Assembly (NCBI RefSeq): GCF_000709345.1
Contig: NZ_KL448323.1
Coordinates: forward strand, 644,242-708,241
Direction: 5' to 3'
From: Polaromonas glacialis
Lineage (GTDB): Bacteria > Pseudomonadota > Gammaproteobacteria > Burkholderiales > Burkholderiaceae_C
DNA length: 64,000 bases
Within the stretch, counting starts at the first letter, position 1, and the number at the start of each line of letters is the position of its first letter. The translations under genes were made by a program, and so were the position numbers. Below, piece after piece: positions 1 through 8,132 of this stretch. The notes under the pieces were generated by a model that did no database searches, was not told where the DNA came from, and worked only from the letters and a program-made list of their open reading frames with translations.

Positions 1-91
1 AACCTGCAAACGGCACCATGCGCGCGCCAAGTTCCACATGCAAATCATTCAGCGGCGTGTTGAGCAAGGGGGCTGACGGGGTAAGGGACAT
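1..91 (-). CDS. gcvT: Aminomethyltransferase (glycine cleavage T protein), 5' end only
   Basis: Only the first 30 codons are inside the window; the gene continues past base 1. The translation contains 'NDLHVELGARMVPFAG', the usual N-terminus of GcvT, the tetrahydrofolate-dependent aminomethyltransferase of the glycine cleavage system. The ATG at 89-91 is preceded on the minus strand by a GGAG ribosome-binding site. A tandem glycine riboswitch lies directly upstream, which fits glycine-induced expression and independently supports the call. Other gcv genes would be expected further downstream, outside the window. Confidence 0.9.
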   Translation of the reverse strand, partial: MSLTPSAPLLNTPLNDLHVELGARMVPFAG

Positions 92-142
92 GGCATTCTC
101 CAGGGGCAAACATGAATCCATGGCCAAAAACCATGGGCTGCC

Positions 143-358
143 CCTGCTGTCCTCTTTACCTGAGAGATTCGCCTGGCGATGCAGGTTTGCTCCTTCGGTG
201 GACCACCTTGACAGCGGCCTCTCTCCAGTAGGGAACGCCCTGCAATGTCAAACACTGCGGGGCGGTTGCCAGTCCTTTTGCCTGAGCGTTCAGTCCACCA
301 TTGAGGGTGGCGCATGCGCCTTCGGCGGTTTTCTCGGGGGAAAACTCTCTCCTGACGC
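143..358 (-). promoter_or_regulatory. Tandem glycine riboswitch upstream of gcvT
   Basis: Two glycine aptamers can be read in series on the minus strand. Aptamer 1 covers about 268-355 and has a GGAGAGAG start, CCGCCGAAGG, and CGCTCAGGCAAAAGGACTG at its end. Aptamer 2 covers about 145-233 and has GGAGAGAGG, CCACCGAAGGAGCAA, and CTCTCAGGTAAAGAGGACAG. These are the conserved P1/P3 blocks of the glycine riboswitch family (cooperative two-aptamer form). The gcvT start codon lies about 50 bases beyond the second aptamer. Glycine binding is expected to switch gcvT on. Confidence 0.93.
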
Positions 359-404
359 TGGCAAGTGTAGCCGAGCGAAGCCTTGCTTTTCAGTGCTTCT
401 ATTT

Positions 405-642
405 CGCGCACAGCAGGTCGCGCAAGGCCAGCGACAACTCGCTCGACAGCACCGACCTGCGCAGCATCACAGCCAAACTGGCCAGGCTGATTTCGCGGTA
501 AATCACCATGCCGACCACCCGCGCATAGAAGAACCGCGACGGCTACGGCCTGCGTTGGCGTGAAAATGCCGCCGTAAATACCGCCCAGAATGATGGTCGG
601 CATCAGTAGCGCCCAGCCGGTCTGCCAGGCTGCTGCCTCGGG
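405..642 (-). pseudogene. Fragment of a TRAP transporter large permease (DctM-like), frameshifted
   Basis: Minus-strand translation from about 642 gives 'PTIILGGIYGGIFTPTQAVA', very close to the hallmark segment of DctM/SiaM TRAP permeases (GGIYGGIFTPTEAAAVA). At about 525-540 the frame must shift by one base to continue as 'FFYARVVGMVIYREISLASL', the usual next segment (FYA..VG..IYRE). No start, no further N-terminal membrane segments and no partner DctP/DctQ genes are present. I read this as a decayed internal piece left by deletion; it is not likely to be expressed as a working transporter. Confidence 0.75.
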
Positions 643-887
643 ATGGGTTATTGGCGAGGGCGGTGAAAATTTTTGGATGGCGGTAATGCGCTGTAAGCAC
701 TTTCATTATTGCTGCAGGTCTTGTCCGGACGTGCGCGGGTTCTTGTTTGAAAATCCGGTAATTTCATGGTCACGCAAGCAGTTTATGCTGTCTACATGGA
801 GTCTCTCCAGACCGCTTTCATGCATCTGCAGATTTTTTGGATGACAAGCCACGGGAACAATTCGGGATGGGTTTACCGACTTTCCAC

Positions 888-931
888 GTCATCCTTGATG
901 ACTTGTAAATTGTTGTATGTCCTACGCATAC
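888..931. promoter_or_regulatory. Two adjacent inverted repeats in the epsA upstream region
   Basis: GTCATC-CTT-GATGAC (888-902) and GTATG-7 nt-CATAC (915-931) lie 90-130 bases before the epsA start, in the only sizeable non-coding space ahead of the eps genes. They could be binding sites for a regulator such as the LuxR-type EpsA itself. Function is inferred from position and symmetry only. The remainder of 643-1020 shows nothing else I can support. Confidence 0.35.
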
Positions 932-1020
932 GATTGATATAAAGTCGCTTTAAGGCTTCACATTTGATCGATGCTATCGGTACCGCATACGACAAAAACA
1001 TATTCAGGGGGAAGAAAAAA

Positions 1021-1809
1021 ATGCAGAGTCACACGATTCCTGTATCTGGCGATTCCGGGCACTATCTCAAGTTGATCGAAGACGCCACGGCCATCCGACG
1101 GCATATCGACCTGCTCCAATGGCTCCAGGGCGACGTGCAGCAGTGCATGCCGCACGAGATTTTGCTTGCAGGATGGGGGAATTTTCAGGAGGGTTCCATC
1201 CGGCATGACATCGTGTCCAGGCTGCCGGGCGTGCGGTCTTACGCCGTTGGTACCGATGGATTGCCGTTCTTGCTGGGAAAATTTCACGAAAGCTGGGTTT
1301 TCGGAGGCAGGCAGCCAAGCAGCCTGGACTTTCGTAACTTCGAATACCTTCTGGGCAACGCCAGCTTGCCTGGCTCGTTCAGCAGCGCATTGCGCAACAT
1401 GCGTTCGGGGTTGATTCACGGCATGCGCGACGAGCGCGGCCAATGCGAGTGCCTCTACGTCCTGCTCAGCAGCCAGAAAATTCCGCCGGAGCCCGCCAGC
1501 ACCGCTATCAAGGTACTGATGCCGGTGATCGACAGCGCATTGCGTCAGGTGACCCAGCTGCCACAGCAGCAAAAACCATTTCCAAAATCCCTTCGTGTCG
1601 GCCAGGACGAAGCCTTTGGCCTTAGCGATCGTGAAATTCAGATCATGGACTGGGTCGCCATGGGGAAAACCAACTCCGAAATCGGAAGCATTTTGAATAT
1701 CAGCGGGTTTACGGTAAAAAATCACATGCAGCGGATTTTTCAGAAACTTAATGTATTCAACCGTGCCCAGGCCGTTTCAAAAATCAACGGAGTGACATTT
1801 AATGGCTGA
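1021..1809 (+). CDS. epsA: EpsA-type LuxR-family transcriptional regulator of exopolysaccharide genes
   Basis: A 262-residue protein whose last 65 residues form a LuxR-type helix-turn-helix: 'LSDREIQIMDWVAMGKTNSE' followed by 'ISGFTVKNHMQRIFQKLNV'. The N-terminal 190 residues match no response-regulator receiver by eye (no phospho-acceptor motif), as in EpsA regulators that head exosortase-B-associated polysaccharide loci. The ATG at 1021 is chosen because GGGGGAAG stands just upstream; the frame is open back to a TTG at 964. Its stop overlaps the epsB start by 8 bases, so the two are translationally coupled. It probably controls this locus, possibly through the inverted repeats at 888-931. 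Confidence 0.82.
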   Translation: MQSHTIPVSGDSGHYLKLIEDATAIRRHIDLLQWLQGDVQQCMPHEILLAGWGNFQEGSIRHDIVSRLPGVRSYAVGTDGLPFLLGKFHESWVFGGRQPSSLDFRNFEYLLGNASLPGSFSSALRNMRSGLIHGMRDERGQCECLYVLLSSQKIPPEPASTAIKVLMPVIDSALRQVTQLPQQQKPFPKSLRVGQDEAFGLSDREIQIMDWVAMGKTNSEIGSILNISGFTVKNHMQRIFQKLNVFNRAQAVSKINGVTFNG

Positions 1810-3226
1810 AATGCATGGGATAAAGTCGGCTGCTGTCTGGAAAAATAACCGGGAGCCACGCTCGGGTCTGGGCAGAAGCTATCTTTTCAGAATGATCGAA
1901 AGCGCTCTTGACCCGGTCATTTTTATTTTATCGCTCTGGAGTCTAGCATTTTATTTTGAGGGATCGATCAAGCCGCCTTATCTGATTCTTTCGGTGGTTG
2001 TTTTTTCCCTGACATTTCCTGGCGCCTCGCGGTTGCGATTGTCCGTGGAACGCATGATATTCAATATCTTGTTCCACTGGTTCTGGATTGCCGGACTCCT
2101 GATTTTGGTTGGCTTTGCAACCGATTATCTTTTTAAGTTTCCGGTAATCGTCACTATTAACTGGTTATGGATTGCCCCACTTACCCAGATCGCCGGAAAC
2201 CTGACACTTCGTGCAACTACCACCAAACTGTTGAAAATGCAGGGCCCCGCCCAGCGGGTCGTTATTGTCGGCATGAACACACAGGGCGTTTCGCTGGCCG
2301 AAAATATCGGCGACTCGGCTTATTCGGGCATGGAAATGCGGGGCTTTTTTGACGATCGTAGCGAAGTGAGACGGCATGAACAAAGAAAATACAAGCTCCT
2401 GGGAAAAATAGATGAGCTTGCCGCTTATGTCAAAAAATACCGGATTCAGTATATCTACCTGTCCTTGCCAATGATTGCGCGTCCCCGGGTCCTGCAGATT
2501 CTTGATGACCTCAAGGACACCACTGCCTCGATCTATTTTGTTCCGGACATGTTCATCACGGACCTGATTCAAGGGCGAAGCGATTCGGTATGCGGCGTCA
2601 ATGTGATCTCTGTCTGCGATACCCCGTTCAGGGGTCTCAACGGAATTTTGAAGCGGGCGAGCGACATTGTCCTGTCCTTGCTCATTCTCTTGCTTGTTTC
2701 TCCAGTCATGATTCTTATTGCCATCATGGTCAAGCTGGGTTCGCCAGGACCCGCTATCTTCAAGCAACGCAGGTATGGCCTCGATGGCGAGCAGATCCTC
2801 GTCTACAAGTTTCGGTCAATGGCCGTGGTGGAGGATGGCGGCATCATCCAGCAGGCAAAAAAAAATGACCAACGCATCACCAGGCTTGGTGCATTCCTGA
2901 GAAGGACTTCGCTGGACGAGTTACCCCAGTTTTTCAACGTGCTGCAAGGACGAATGAGCATCGTGGGTCCACGACCCCATGCAGTTGCCCACAACGAAAT
3001 GTACAGAACACTGATCAAGGGCTACATGGTCCGGCACAAGGTCAGGCCGGGAATCACCGGTTGGGCTCAGGTAAACGGCTATCGCGGAGAAACCGAGACG
3101 CTGGACAAGATGCAAGCGCGAATTGATTATGATCTGGACTATTTGAGAAACTGGTCACTGCAACTGGATCTTTTCATTGTCCTGAAGACCATCCGCCTAG
3201 TGTTCAAAGATAGCGCAGCGTATTGA
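1802..3226 (+). CDS. epsB: Undecaprenyl-phosphate sugar phosphotransferase (initiating enzyme, WcaJ/EpsB type)
   Basis: A 474-residue polyisoprenyl-phosphate hexose-1-phosphate transferase that should load the first sugar on undecaprenyl phosphate at the inner membrane. Hydrophobic segments occupy roughly residues 35-130, followed by a Rossmann-like CoA-binding-3 domain ('RVVIVGMNTQGVSLAENI') and a C-terminal bacterial sugar transferase domain starting 'KRASDIVLSLLILLLVSPVM'. The conserved 'YKFRSM', 'LRRTSLDELPQFFNVL', 'SIVGPRPHA' and 'RPGITGWAQVNG' blocks are intact. Length and domain order are those of the WcaJ/EpsB family. Its start overlaps epsA. Confidence 0.93.
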   Translation: MAEMHGIKSAAVWKNNREPRSGLGRSYLFRMIESALDPVIFILSLWSLAFYFEGSIKPPYLILSVVVFSLTFPGASRLRLSVERMIFNILFHWFWIAGLLILVGFATDYLFKFPVIVTINWLWIAPLTQIAGNLTLRATTTKLLKMQGPAQRVVIVGMNTQGVSLAENIGDSAYSGMEMRGFFDDRSEVRRHEQRKYKLLGKIDELAAYVKKYRIQYIYLSLPMIARPRVLQILDDLKDTTASIYFVPDMFITDLIQGRSDSVCGVNVISVCDTPFRGLNGILKRASDIVLSLLILLLVSPVMILIAIMVKLGSPGPAIFKQRRYGLDGEQILVYKFRSMAVVEDGGIIQQAKKNDQRITRLGAFLRRTSLDELPQFFNVLQGRMSIVGPRPHAVAHNEMYRTLIKGYMVRHKVRPGITGWAQVNGYRGETETLDKMQARIDYDLDYLRNWSLQLDLFIVLKTIRLVFKDSAAY

Positions 3227-3374
3227 AGAAACTTTATCAATGGTTCAAAAGAACTATTGCTAAGTTCATCAATTTAAGATTAAAATTGTTAGTATTGTAA
3301 TCATGCGTGGATCGTGGTGAGATTAAAATCTCCTCATGCTTTTTTTAAATCGTTCCTGAAACAGGATTCTAATA

Positions 3375-4553
3375 ATGTTGCTTCGTAAATTGCTGGTACT
3401 GAATCTGGCTCTGGCAGGCGTGATGACCTTGGACGTTCAGGCTGATGAGTTGGATACATTCCAGTTCAGGGCCGGCCAGACCTGGCAGTACGACAGCAAT
3501 GTGTTTCGCTTGTCGGACGCCGTAATCGCTCCCCCTTCCGATCACTTCGGCGTCACCACAATAGGCGCGAAGATAGACAAGAGCTACGGCCTCCAGCGTT
3601 TTGAGTTCGACATCAATGCCAATCGGTATAACTACAAAAATTTTTCAGCACTCGACTTTACTGCCGTGAATTATGCCGCCGCCTGGCGCTGGAGCTTTAC
3701 GCCCGCGCTGTACGGAAATTTGACAACCGATCGTCAGGAATATACTGACAACACTGCGAATTTTCAAAATCCAGGACAACTCAACCGTCGAACTGATCGT
3801 CTGACACTGCTGGATGCTGAATATGCAATCGACGGTCCATGGCGTGTTCTGGGGGGTGTCTTCGAGCGCAGCAGTTCAAACAGCCAGGCGCTTACATTTG
3901 AAGGCGACTCAAAGGTCCGCGGCATAGAAGCTGGCGTCAAATACGTGTTTGCGTCAGACAGCTCATTTGCCTATCGCCTGAAACAAGGGCGAGGTGAATA
4001 CCCGAACCGGGTTCTATCTTCTACATTTGCCAGCGACTTCAAGGACCGCGAACATGAGTTCAAGCTTGTCTGGCCAATCACCGGAAAAACGACCATTCAA
4101 TCCCGACTTTCTTATTTCGACCGGGCGCATGACGGACTTGCCGCCAGAGACTTCTCCGGATTCGTTGGCCAGCTTGAAGCCACCTGGCTGGCAACCGGAA
4201 AAACCACTGTCAATGGGGGCGTGGTGCGGGAGTTGGGCGATTATCAAACAAACAATATAAGCTACTATCAGGGTAACCGTTTTTTTATCGCTCCCACCTG
4301 GAAACCTACAGAAAAAACAGCGCTTAAATTTCGTTACGATCATGGCGTACGAAACTATAAAGGTCCTTTGACTGGCTTTGTTGCGACGAATCGTCGCGAC
4401 ACCACCGACTTGGCCGTACTGGGTTTTGAGTGGGAAGTGATTCGCGCAGTCAAGGTGACGACCTCCGTATTCACGGACCGGCGTAAATCCAATGAGTTTG
4501 CTGCTGATTACAAGAGTCACGGTGCAAATATTTCAGTCCTCGCAAGCTTTTAA
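3375..4553 (+). CDS. epsL: EpsL-like outer-membrane beta-barrel protein of the polysaccharide locus
   Basis: A 392-residue protein with a signal peptide (cleavage probably after 'MTLDVQA') and, throughout the mature part, alternating aromatic/polar beta-strand patterns ending in Phe, as in outer-membrane barrels. The start of the mature part, 'DTFQFRAGQTWQYDSNVFRL', resembles the EpsL family of exosortase-B-associated polysaccharide proteins. Likely role: outer-membrane step of polysaccharide export or surface retention. It follows epsB after 148 bases and is followed by a perfect hairpin. Family-level assignment is from recalled motif similarity; the precise biochemical role of EpsL is not established. 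Confidence 0.78.
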   Translation: MLLRKLLVLNLALAGVMTLDVQADELDTFQFRAGQTWQYDSNVFRLSDAVIAPPSDHFGVTTIGAKIDKSYGLQRFEFDINANRYNYKNFSALDFTAVNYAAAWRWSFTPALYGNLTTDRQEYTDNTANFQNPGQLNRRTDRLTLLDAEYAIDGPWRVLGGVFERSSSNSQALTFEGDSKVRGIEAGVKYVFASDSSFAYRLKQGRGEYPNRVLSSTFASDFKDREHEFKLVWPITGKTTIQSRLSYFDRAHDGLAARDFSGFVGQLEATWLATGKTTVNGGVVRELGDYQTNNISYYQGNRFFIAPTWKPTEKTALKFRYDHGVRNYKGPLTGFVATNRRDTTDLAVLGFEWEVIRAVKVTTSVFTDRRKSNEFAADYKSHGANISVLASF

Positions 4554-4607
4554 TTTTCTGTTTGGCTCGCAATTATTCAGCTGAACATTACTGATCCATA
4601 TCTTCTA

Positions 4608-4658
4608 ATTGCCTGAAACCATACAGTCTTTACCAAAGACTGTATGGTTTCAGGCAAT
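4608..4658 (+). terminator. Perfect 24-bp inverted repeat with 3-base loop, likely terminator after epsL
   Basis: Bases 4608-4631 and 4635-4658 are exact reverse complements separated by ACC, followed by ATTTATTTTTATTTC. The hairpin lies 55 bases after the epsL stop. A stem this long is unusual for an intrinsic terminator and would also block translation or act on both strands. It separates epsA-epsB-epsL from the GT8 gene. Confidence 0.75.
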
Positions 4659-4771
4659 ATTTATTTTTATTTCGGAAATTTTGGTTTATTGGAAAATCAA
4701 TATTTTCTTTTGTTGCCTGGTGTTGCATTTTTTTTAGTTGAATTTCTGATTTGACGTGCAACATACACGCA

Positions 4772-5593
4772 ATGAAAGCTTATATAACCTTGTTGAGCAC
4801 CATGAGCTATTTGCCTGGTGTGATTGTGCTGCACGATTCAGTGAAGCGCACCAATACCCCTTATCCTTTTTGGGTTGCGATTTCATCCAGTATTCCTCCA
4901 GATGTCGATGTTGAATTGAGAAACAGAGGCATGTATGTTGTAAGGCTTCCCTTGCCTGTAAAAATACCTCTGACTTTCAGGGAGAACTCCGGGCATTGGG
5001 GAAATACGTTTGACAAGATTCATCTTTTCGGATTGACAAGCTTTGCCAAACTCGTCTATCTCGATAGTGACATGATCGTTCTGAAAAATATCGATGAGCT
5101 GTTTGAAAAACCTCATCTGTCGGCTGTGGCCGCTGGTCAGCTTGAGCATCCAGACTGGACACGGCTTAATTCGGGTCTGATGGTAATAGAGCCTGAGGAT
5201 CAGCTTCCTGAAAAAATGGTCGGAGTGGTAGATCGTGCTATAGAGGAGGTGAGTGCACTTGGCAGTAATAAAATAGGCGATCAGGATATTGTCAACGCTT
5301 ACTATCCCGACTGGCCTGACCGGAAGGATATTCATCTTGATGATGGCTACAATATTTTTTTCTCTGATCTCGATGCTTATATCGATCGACACGGGTACCA
5401 GATGCCCGTCGGAGCTGCTAATAAATTAAAAAATGTGCATGTTGTTCATTTTGTCGGACCCCAAAAGCCATGGATGAAGTGGGCGAATGCAAAGCATCTT
5501 CTCAAATCCATTAAAAGCAAAGGTTCCTGCAAAAGAGAGCGTGAAGTTTTTTTAATGTATCTTGCCCATTTAAAAAGACTGAACCTGTCCTGA
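4772..5593 (+). CDS. Glycosyltransferase family 8 (glycogenin-like)
   Basis: A 273-residue GT-A fold glycosyltransferase. 'MKAYITLLSTMSYLPGVIVL' is the glycogenin-type N-terminus (residues 1-20), 'KLVYLDSDMIVLKNIDELF' carries the metal-binding DxD motif (DSD), 'LNSGLMVIEP' and 'GDQDIVNAYY' are further GT8 landmarks, and 'VHVVHFVGPQKPW' is the conserved C-terminal HxxGxxKPW. The ATG at 4772 is chosen over an upstream TTG in the same frame because the family starts here. The gene and its flanks are visibly richer in A/T than the neighbouring eps genes, which suggests separate acquisition. Donor sugar and acceptor cannot be told from sequence. Confidence 0.88.
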   Translation: MKAYITLLSTMSYLPGVIVLHDSVKRTNTPYPFWVAISSSIPPDVDVELRNRGMYVVRLPLPVKIPLTFRENSGHWGNTFDKIHLFGLTSFAKLVYLDSDMIVLKNIDELFEKPHLSAVAAGQLEHPDWTRLNSGLMVIEPEDQLPEKMVGVVDRAIEEVSALGSNKIGDQDIVNAYYPDWPDRKDIHLDDGYNIFFSDLDAYIDRHGYQMPVGAANKLKNVHVVHFVGPQKPWMKWANAKHLLKSIKSKGSCKREREVFLMYLAHLKRLNLS

Positions 5594-5746
5594 GAATTTA
5601 TTGAGTAGTTAATTGTTTAAAGACGAGCCTATTTTTTTTGGCTTTGACTCAGTAATTAAAGTCAGTGGCAGTTCTGTTTGTATTACGAGAAAATATTTTG
5701 AATTTTATCGATTTCATCATATAAATTATCTGGGATGGAGACTCGT

Positions 5747-5763
5747 GTAATTCGAGGAATTAC
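5747..5763. promoter_or_regulatory. Inverted repeat upstream of epsE, candidate operator
   Basis: GTAATTC-GAG-GAATTAC is a perfect 7-bp inverted repeat 126 bases before the epsE start, in a 295-base AT-rich gap (5594-5888) that otherwise holds no gene. A plausible regulator site for the epsEFG transcription unit; no further evidence. Confidence 0.4.
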
Positions 5764-5888
5764 TTAAAAGGGTTTATGTTTTTTTTCTGTAAAGAGCTGA
5801 AGCATTAGGAAGAAAGGGCTATTGCAGATGTTTCACCTGCCAGCCTAAGATGTAACCTTATTTTTATAGTTCATCCAAAGGCGCAACG

Positions 5889-6728
5889 ATGAATATCTTC
5901 ATTCGCTCTCTTGCTTCGGTTTTTTTCTTCCTTTTTGCCTTGACTGCATTCTCGCAGCCCAGCCAGCCTTCTCCAGCGGGGGGGGCGGGAGCGCAAACCC
6001 AGCAAGATTACCGTCTGGGGGCGGGCGATTCAATTGGTGTTCAGGTTTACCAGAGTCCTGATCTTTCCGTGGATGCCCGTGTGTCAGAAACCGGCGTCAT
6101 CAGTTATCCGTTGGTAGGTACCCTTCAGCTTGGTGGGCTAACCATTTCCGAAGCAGAGAAAAAGATCGCCGATGCGTTGCGGACTGGTGGTTTTGTCAAG
6201 GTTCCTCAGGTGAACATCGTACTTCGCCAGGTCCGGGGCAGTCAGGTAGCGGTTCTCGGACAAGTCAGCAAGCCAGGCCGTTTTCCTTTGGAGACACTTA
6301 ATACGCGTGTAAGCGACATGCTCGCGGCTGCCGGTGGCACGACTGCCCTGGGCGATGATGTGCTCATCGTTACGGGCCAGCGCAATAACAAGCCGTTTCG
6401 CAAGGTTATTGATATTCCAGCGCTTTTTTTGAATGACAAATCAGACAACGATATTGTGTTGTCAGGCGGTGACACTTTGTACGTCAACAAGGCGCCAGTT
6501 TTTTATATCTATGGCGAGGCACAGCGTCCTGGTCCTTACCGTATCGAGCGAGGCATGACGATGATGCAAGCCTTGGCTTCGGGTGGCGGGCCCACCGTGC
6601 GTGGAAGTCAAAATCGCTTGCGTCTGCACCGGCGTGATCTCAATGGCAATGTCGTGGAAACCACTCCAAAGCTAAACGATGCAGTTCAGGCCGAGGATGT
6701 CATTTATGTTCGCGAAAGCCTCTTTTAA
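5889..6728 (+). CDS. epsE: Polysaccharide export protein (Wza-like), EpsE type
   Basis: A 279-residue secreted protein with a signal peptide (about residues 1-22), then the polysaccharide-export domain 'DYRLGAGDSIGVQVYQSPDL' and two or three SLBB-type ligand-binding repeats ('GSQVAVLGQVSKPGRFPL', 'VFYIYGEAQRPGPYRIERG'). The family forms the periplasmic/outer-membrane channel for capsule and exopolysaccharide. Unlike Wza, no lipobox cysteine follows the signal peptide ('LTAFSQPSQ'), as is common for EpsE homologues. Six bases separate it from epsF, so epsE-epsF-epsG form one unit. Confidence 0.92.
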   Translation: MNIFIRSLASVFFFLFALTAFSQPSQPSPAGGAGAQTQQDYRLGAGDSIGVQVYQSPDLSVDARVSETGVISYPLVGTLQLGGLTISEAEKKIADALRTGGFVKVPQVNIVLRQVRGSQVAVLGQVSKPGRFPLETLNTRVSDMLAAAGGTTALGDDVLIVTGQRNNKPFRKVIDIPALFLNDKSDNDIVLSGGDTLYVNKAPVFYIYGEAQRPGPYRIERGMTMMQALASGGGPTVRGSQNRLRLHRRDLNGNVVETTPKLNDAVQAEDVIYVRESLF

Positions 6729-6734
6729 GTTGTT

Positions 6735-8132
6735 ATGACCCTACACCAGTTTCTTCTCATTCTTCGAGCCCGTAACCGGGTGATCCTCCTGGTATTGGCT
6801 CTTGCCTTGACTGCCGCATTGGCAGCGAGCCTGTTGATGCCTCGTAAATACACTGCCCAGACCTCCTTGCTGGTTGATGTCAGAACGCCTGATCCAGTGG
6901 CTGGCGCCGGAATGTCCGGTGTGATCGCCCCCAGCTACATGGCTACCCAGGTAGACATCATTGGAGGCGATCTGGTTGCCCGGCGGGTGGTAAAGATGCT
7001 CAAGCTTGACGAAGATGAGGAAACAAAGGCAGCCTGGAAAAAGGACACCGAGGGCAGGGGTTCGCTGGAATCATGGATTGCCAAGGATTTGCAAAGTGGC
7101 CTTTTGGTTCAGCCTGCACGTGAGAGCAATGTCATCAACATCACCTATAAAGGCGGCAATGCAGAGAATGTTGCTCAAGTCGTCAATGCTTTTGCGCAAG
7201 CTTACCTGGATACCAATTTGTCCTTGAAAACCGAGCCTGCGCGTCTATATGCCACATGGTTTGACGAGCAGACCAAGGTTTCACGTGCAAAACTGGAAGA
7301 TGCCCAAGCCCGTTTATCAGATTACCAGCAAAAGGCTGGCATCGTTTCATCGGATGAGCGCGTTGACTATGAAACGGCCAAATTGGCTCAAATTTCGACA
7401 CAACTGACGGCTGTGCAGGGTGAAACCACTGACAGTCAAAGCAAGCGCAATTCGCGCGGTGACACGGTTGCTGAAGTGATGCAAAGCACATTGATCAACG
7501 GCCTTAAAGCTGACATTGCCCGGCTCGAAGCCAAAGTCAGCGAGAACAATGTCAATTTGGGCGTGAATCATCCCTTGCGTCAGCGTTCCGAAGCTGAGCT
7601 GGCATCCCTCAGAAGCCGGCTTGCCAGCGAGTCAAACCGTATTTCGGCTTCCATCGAAACGGCCTACCGGGTTGGCAAGGACCGTGAACGCGAGCTGCAA
7701 GCCTCTGTCAACGCGCAAAAGACAAGAGTTCTTGCGCTGAACAAACAGCGTGATGAACTTAACGTTTACCGACGTGATGTGGAAGCTGCACAACGTGCCT
7801 ATGAAACGGTCAGCCAGAGTGCGTCGCAAACACGTTTGCAAAGCCTGACCAATCAGACGAATGTGGTTCGATTGAATACCGCATTGGCTCCGATTAATCC
7901 TTCCAGTCCCAAACTGTCGCTGAATCTGCTGATTGCCGCATTTGTAGGAACCCTGCTTGGCGTGGGTTATGCCATGGTGCTCGAACTCATGAACCGTCGT
8001 GTCCGATCCAGCGAGGATCTCATGCAGATGCTGGACCTTCCGGTGCTGGCAAGCATTTCTTCTAACGGCGGAAAACGCCGCATGATGGGTGGCCCAGGCC
8101 ATCTGGCATTGCCTAATGGAAGCCCCGCATGA
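6735..8132 (+). CDS. epsF: Chain length determinant protein (Wzz/GumC-like), EpsF type
   Basis: A 465-residue polysaccharide co-polymerase. It has an N-terminal membrane segment (about residues 15-35, 'VILLVLALALTAALAASLLM'), a Wzz domain, a long periplasmic helical/coiled-coil region rich in Q, A, R and K (about 170-370), and a second membrane segment near 395-420 after the Pro-rich 'LAPINPSSPKLSLNLL'. It would control chain length together with the cytoplasmic kinase EpsG, whose start codon overlaps its stop (ATGA). Family length and topology are normal. Confidence 0.92.
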   Translation: MTLHQFLLILRARNRVILLVLALALTAALAASLLMPRKYTAQTSLLVDVRTPDPVAGAGMSGVIAPSYMATQVDIIGGDLVARRVVKMLKLDEDEETKAAWKKDTEGRGSLESWIAKDLQSGLLVQPARESNVINITYKGGNAENVAQVVNAFAQAYLDTNLSLKTEPARLYATWFDEQTKVSRAKLEDAQARLSDYQQKAGIVSSDERVDYETAKLAQISTQLTAVQGETTDSQSKRNSRGDTVAEVMQSTLINGLKADIARLEAKVSENNVNLGVNHPLRQRSEAELASLRSRLASESNRISASIETAYRVGKDRERELQASVNAQKTRVLALNKQRDELNVYRRDVEAAQRAYETVSQSASQTRLQSLTNQTNVVRLNTALAPINPSSPKLSLNLLIAAFVGTLLGVGYAMVLELMNRRVRSSEDLMQMLDLPVLASISSNGGKRRMMGGPGHLALPNGSPA

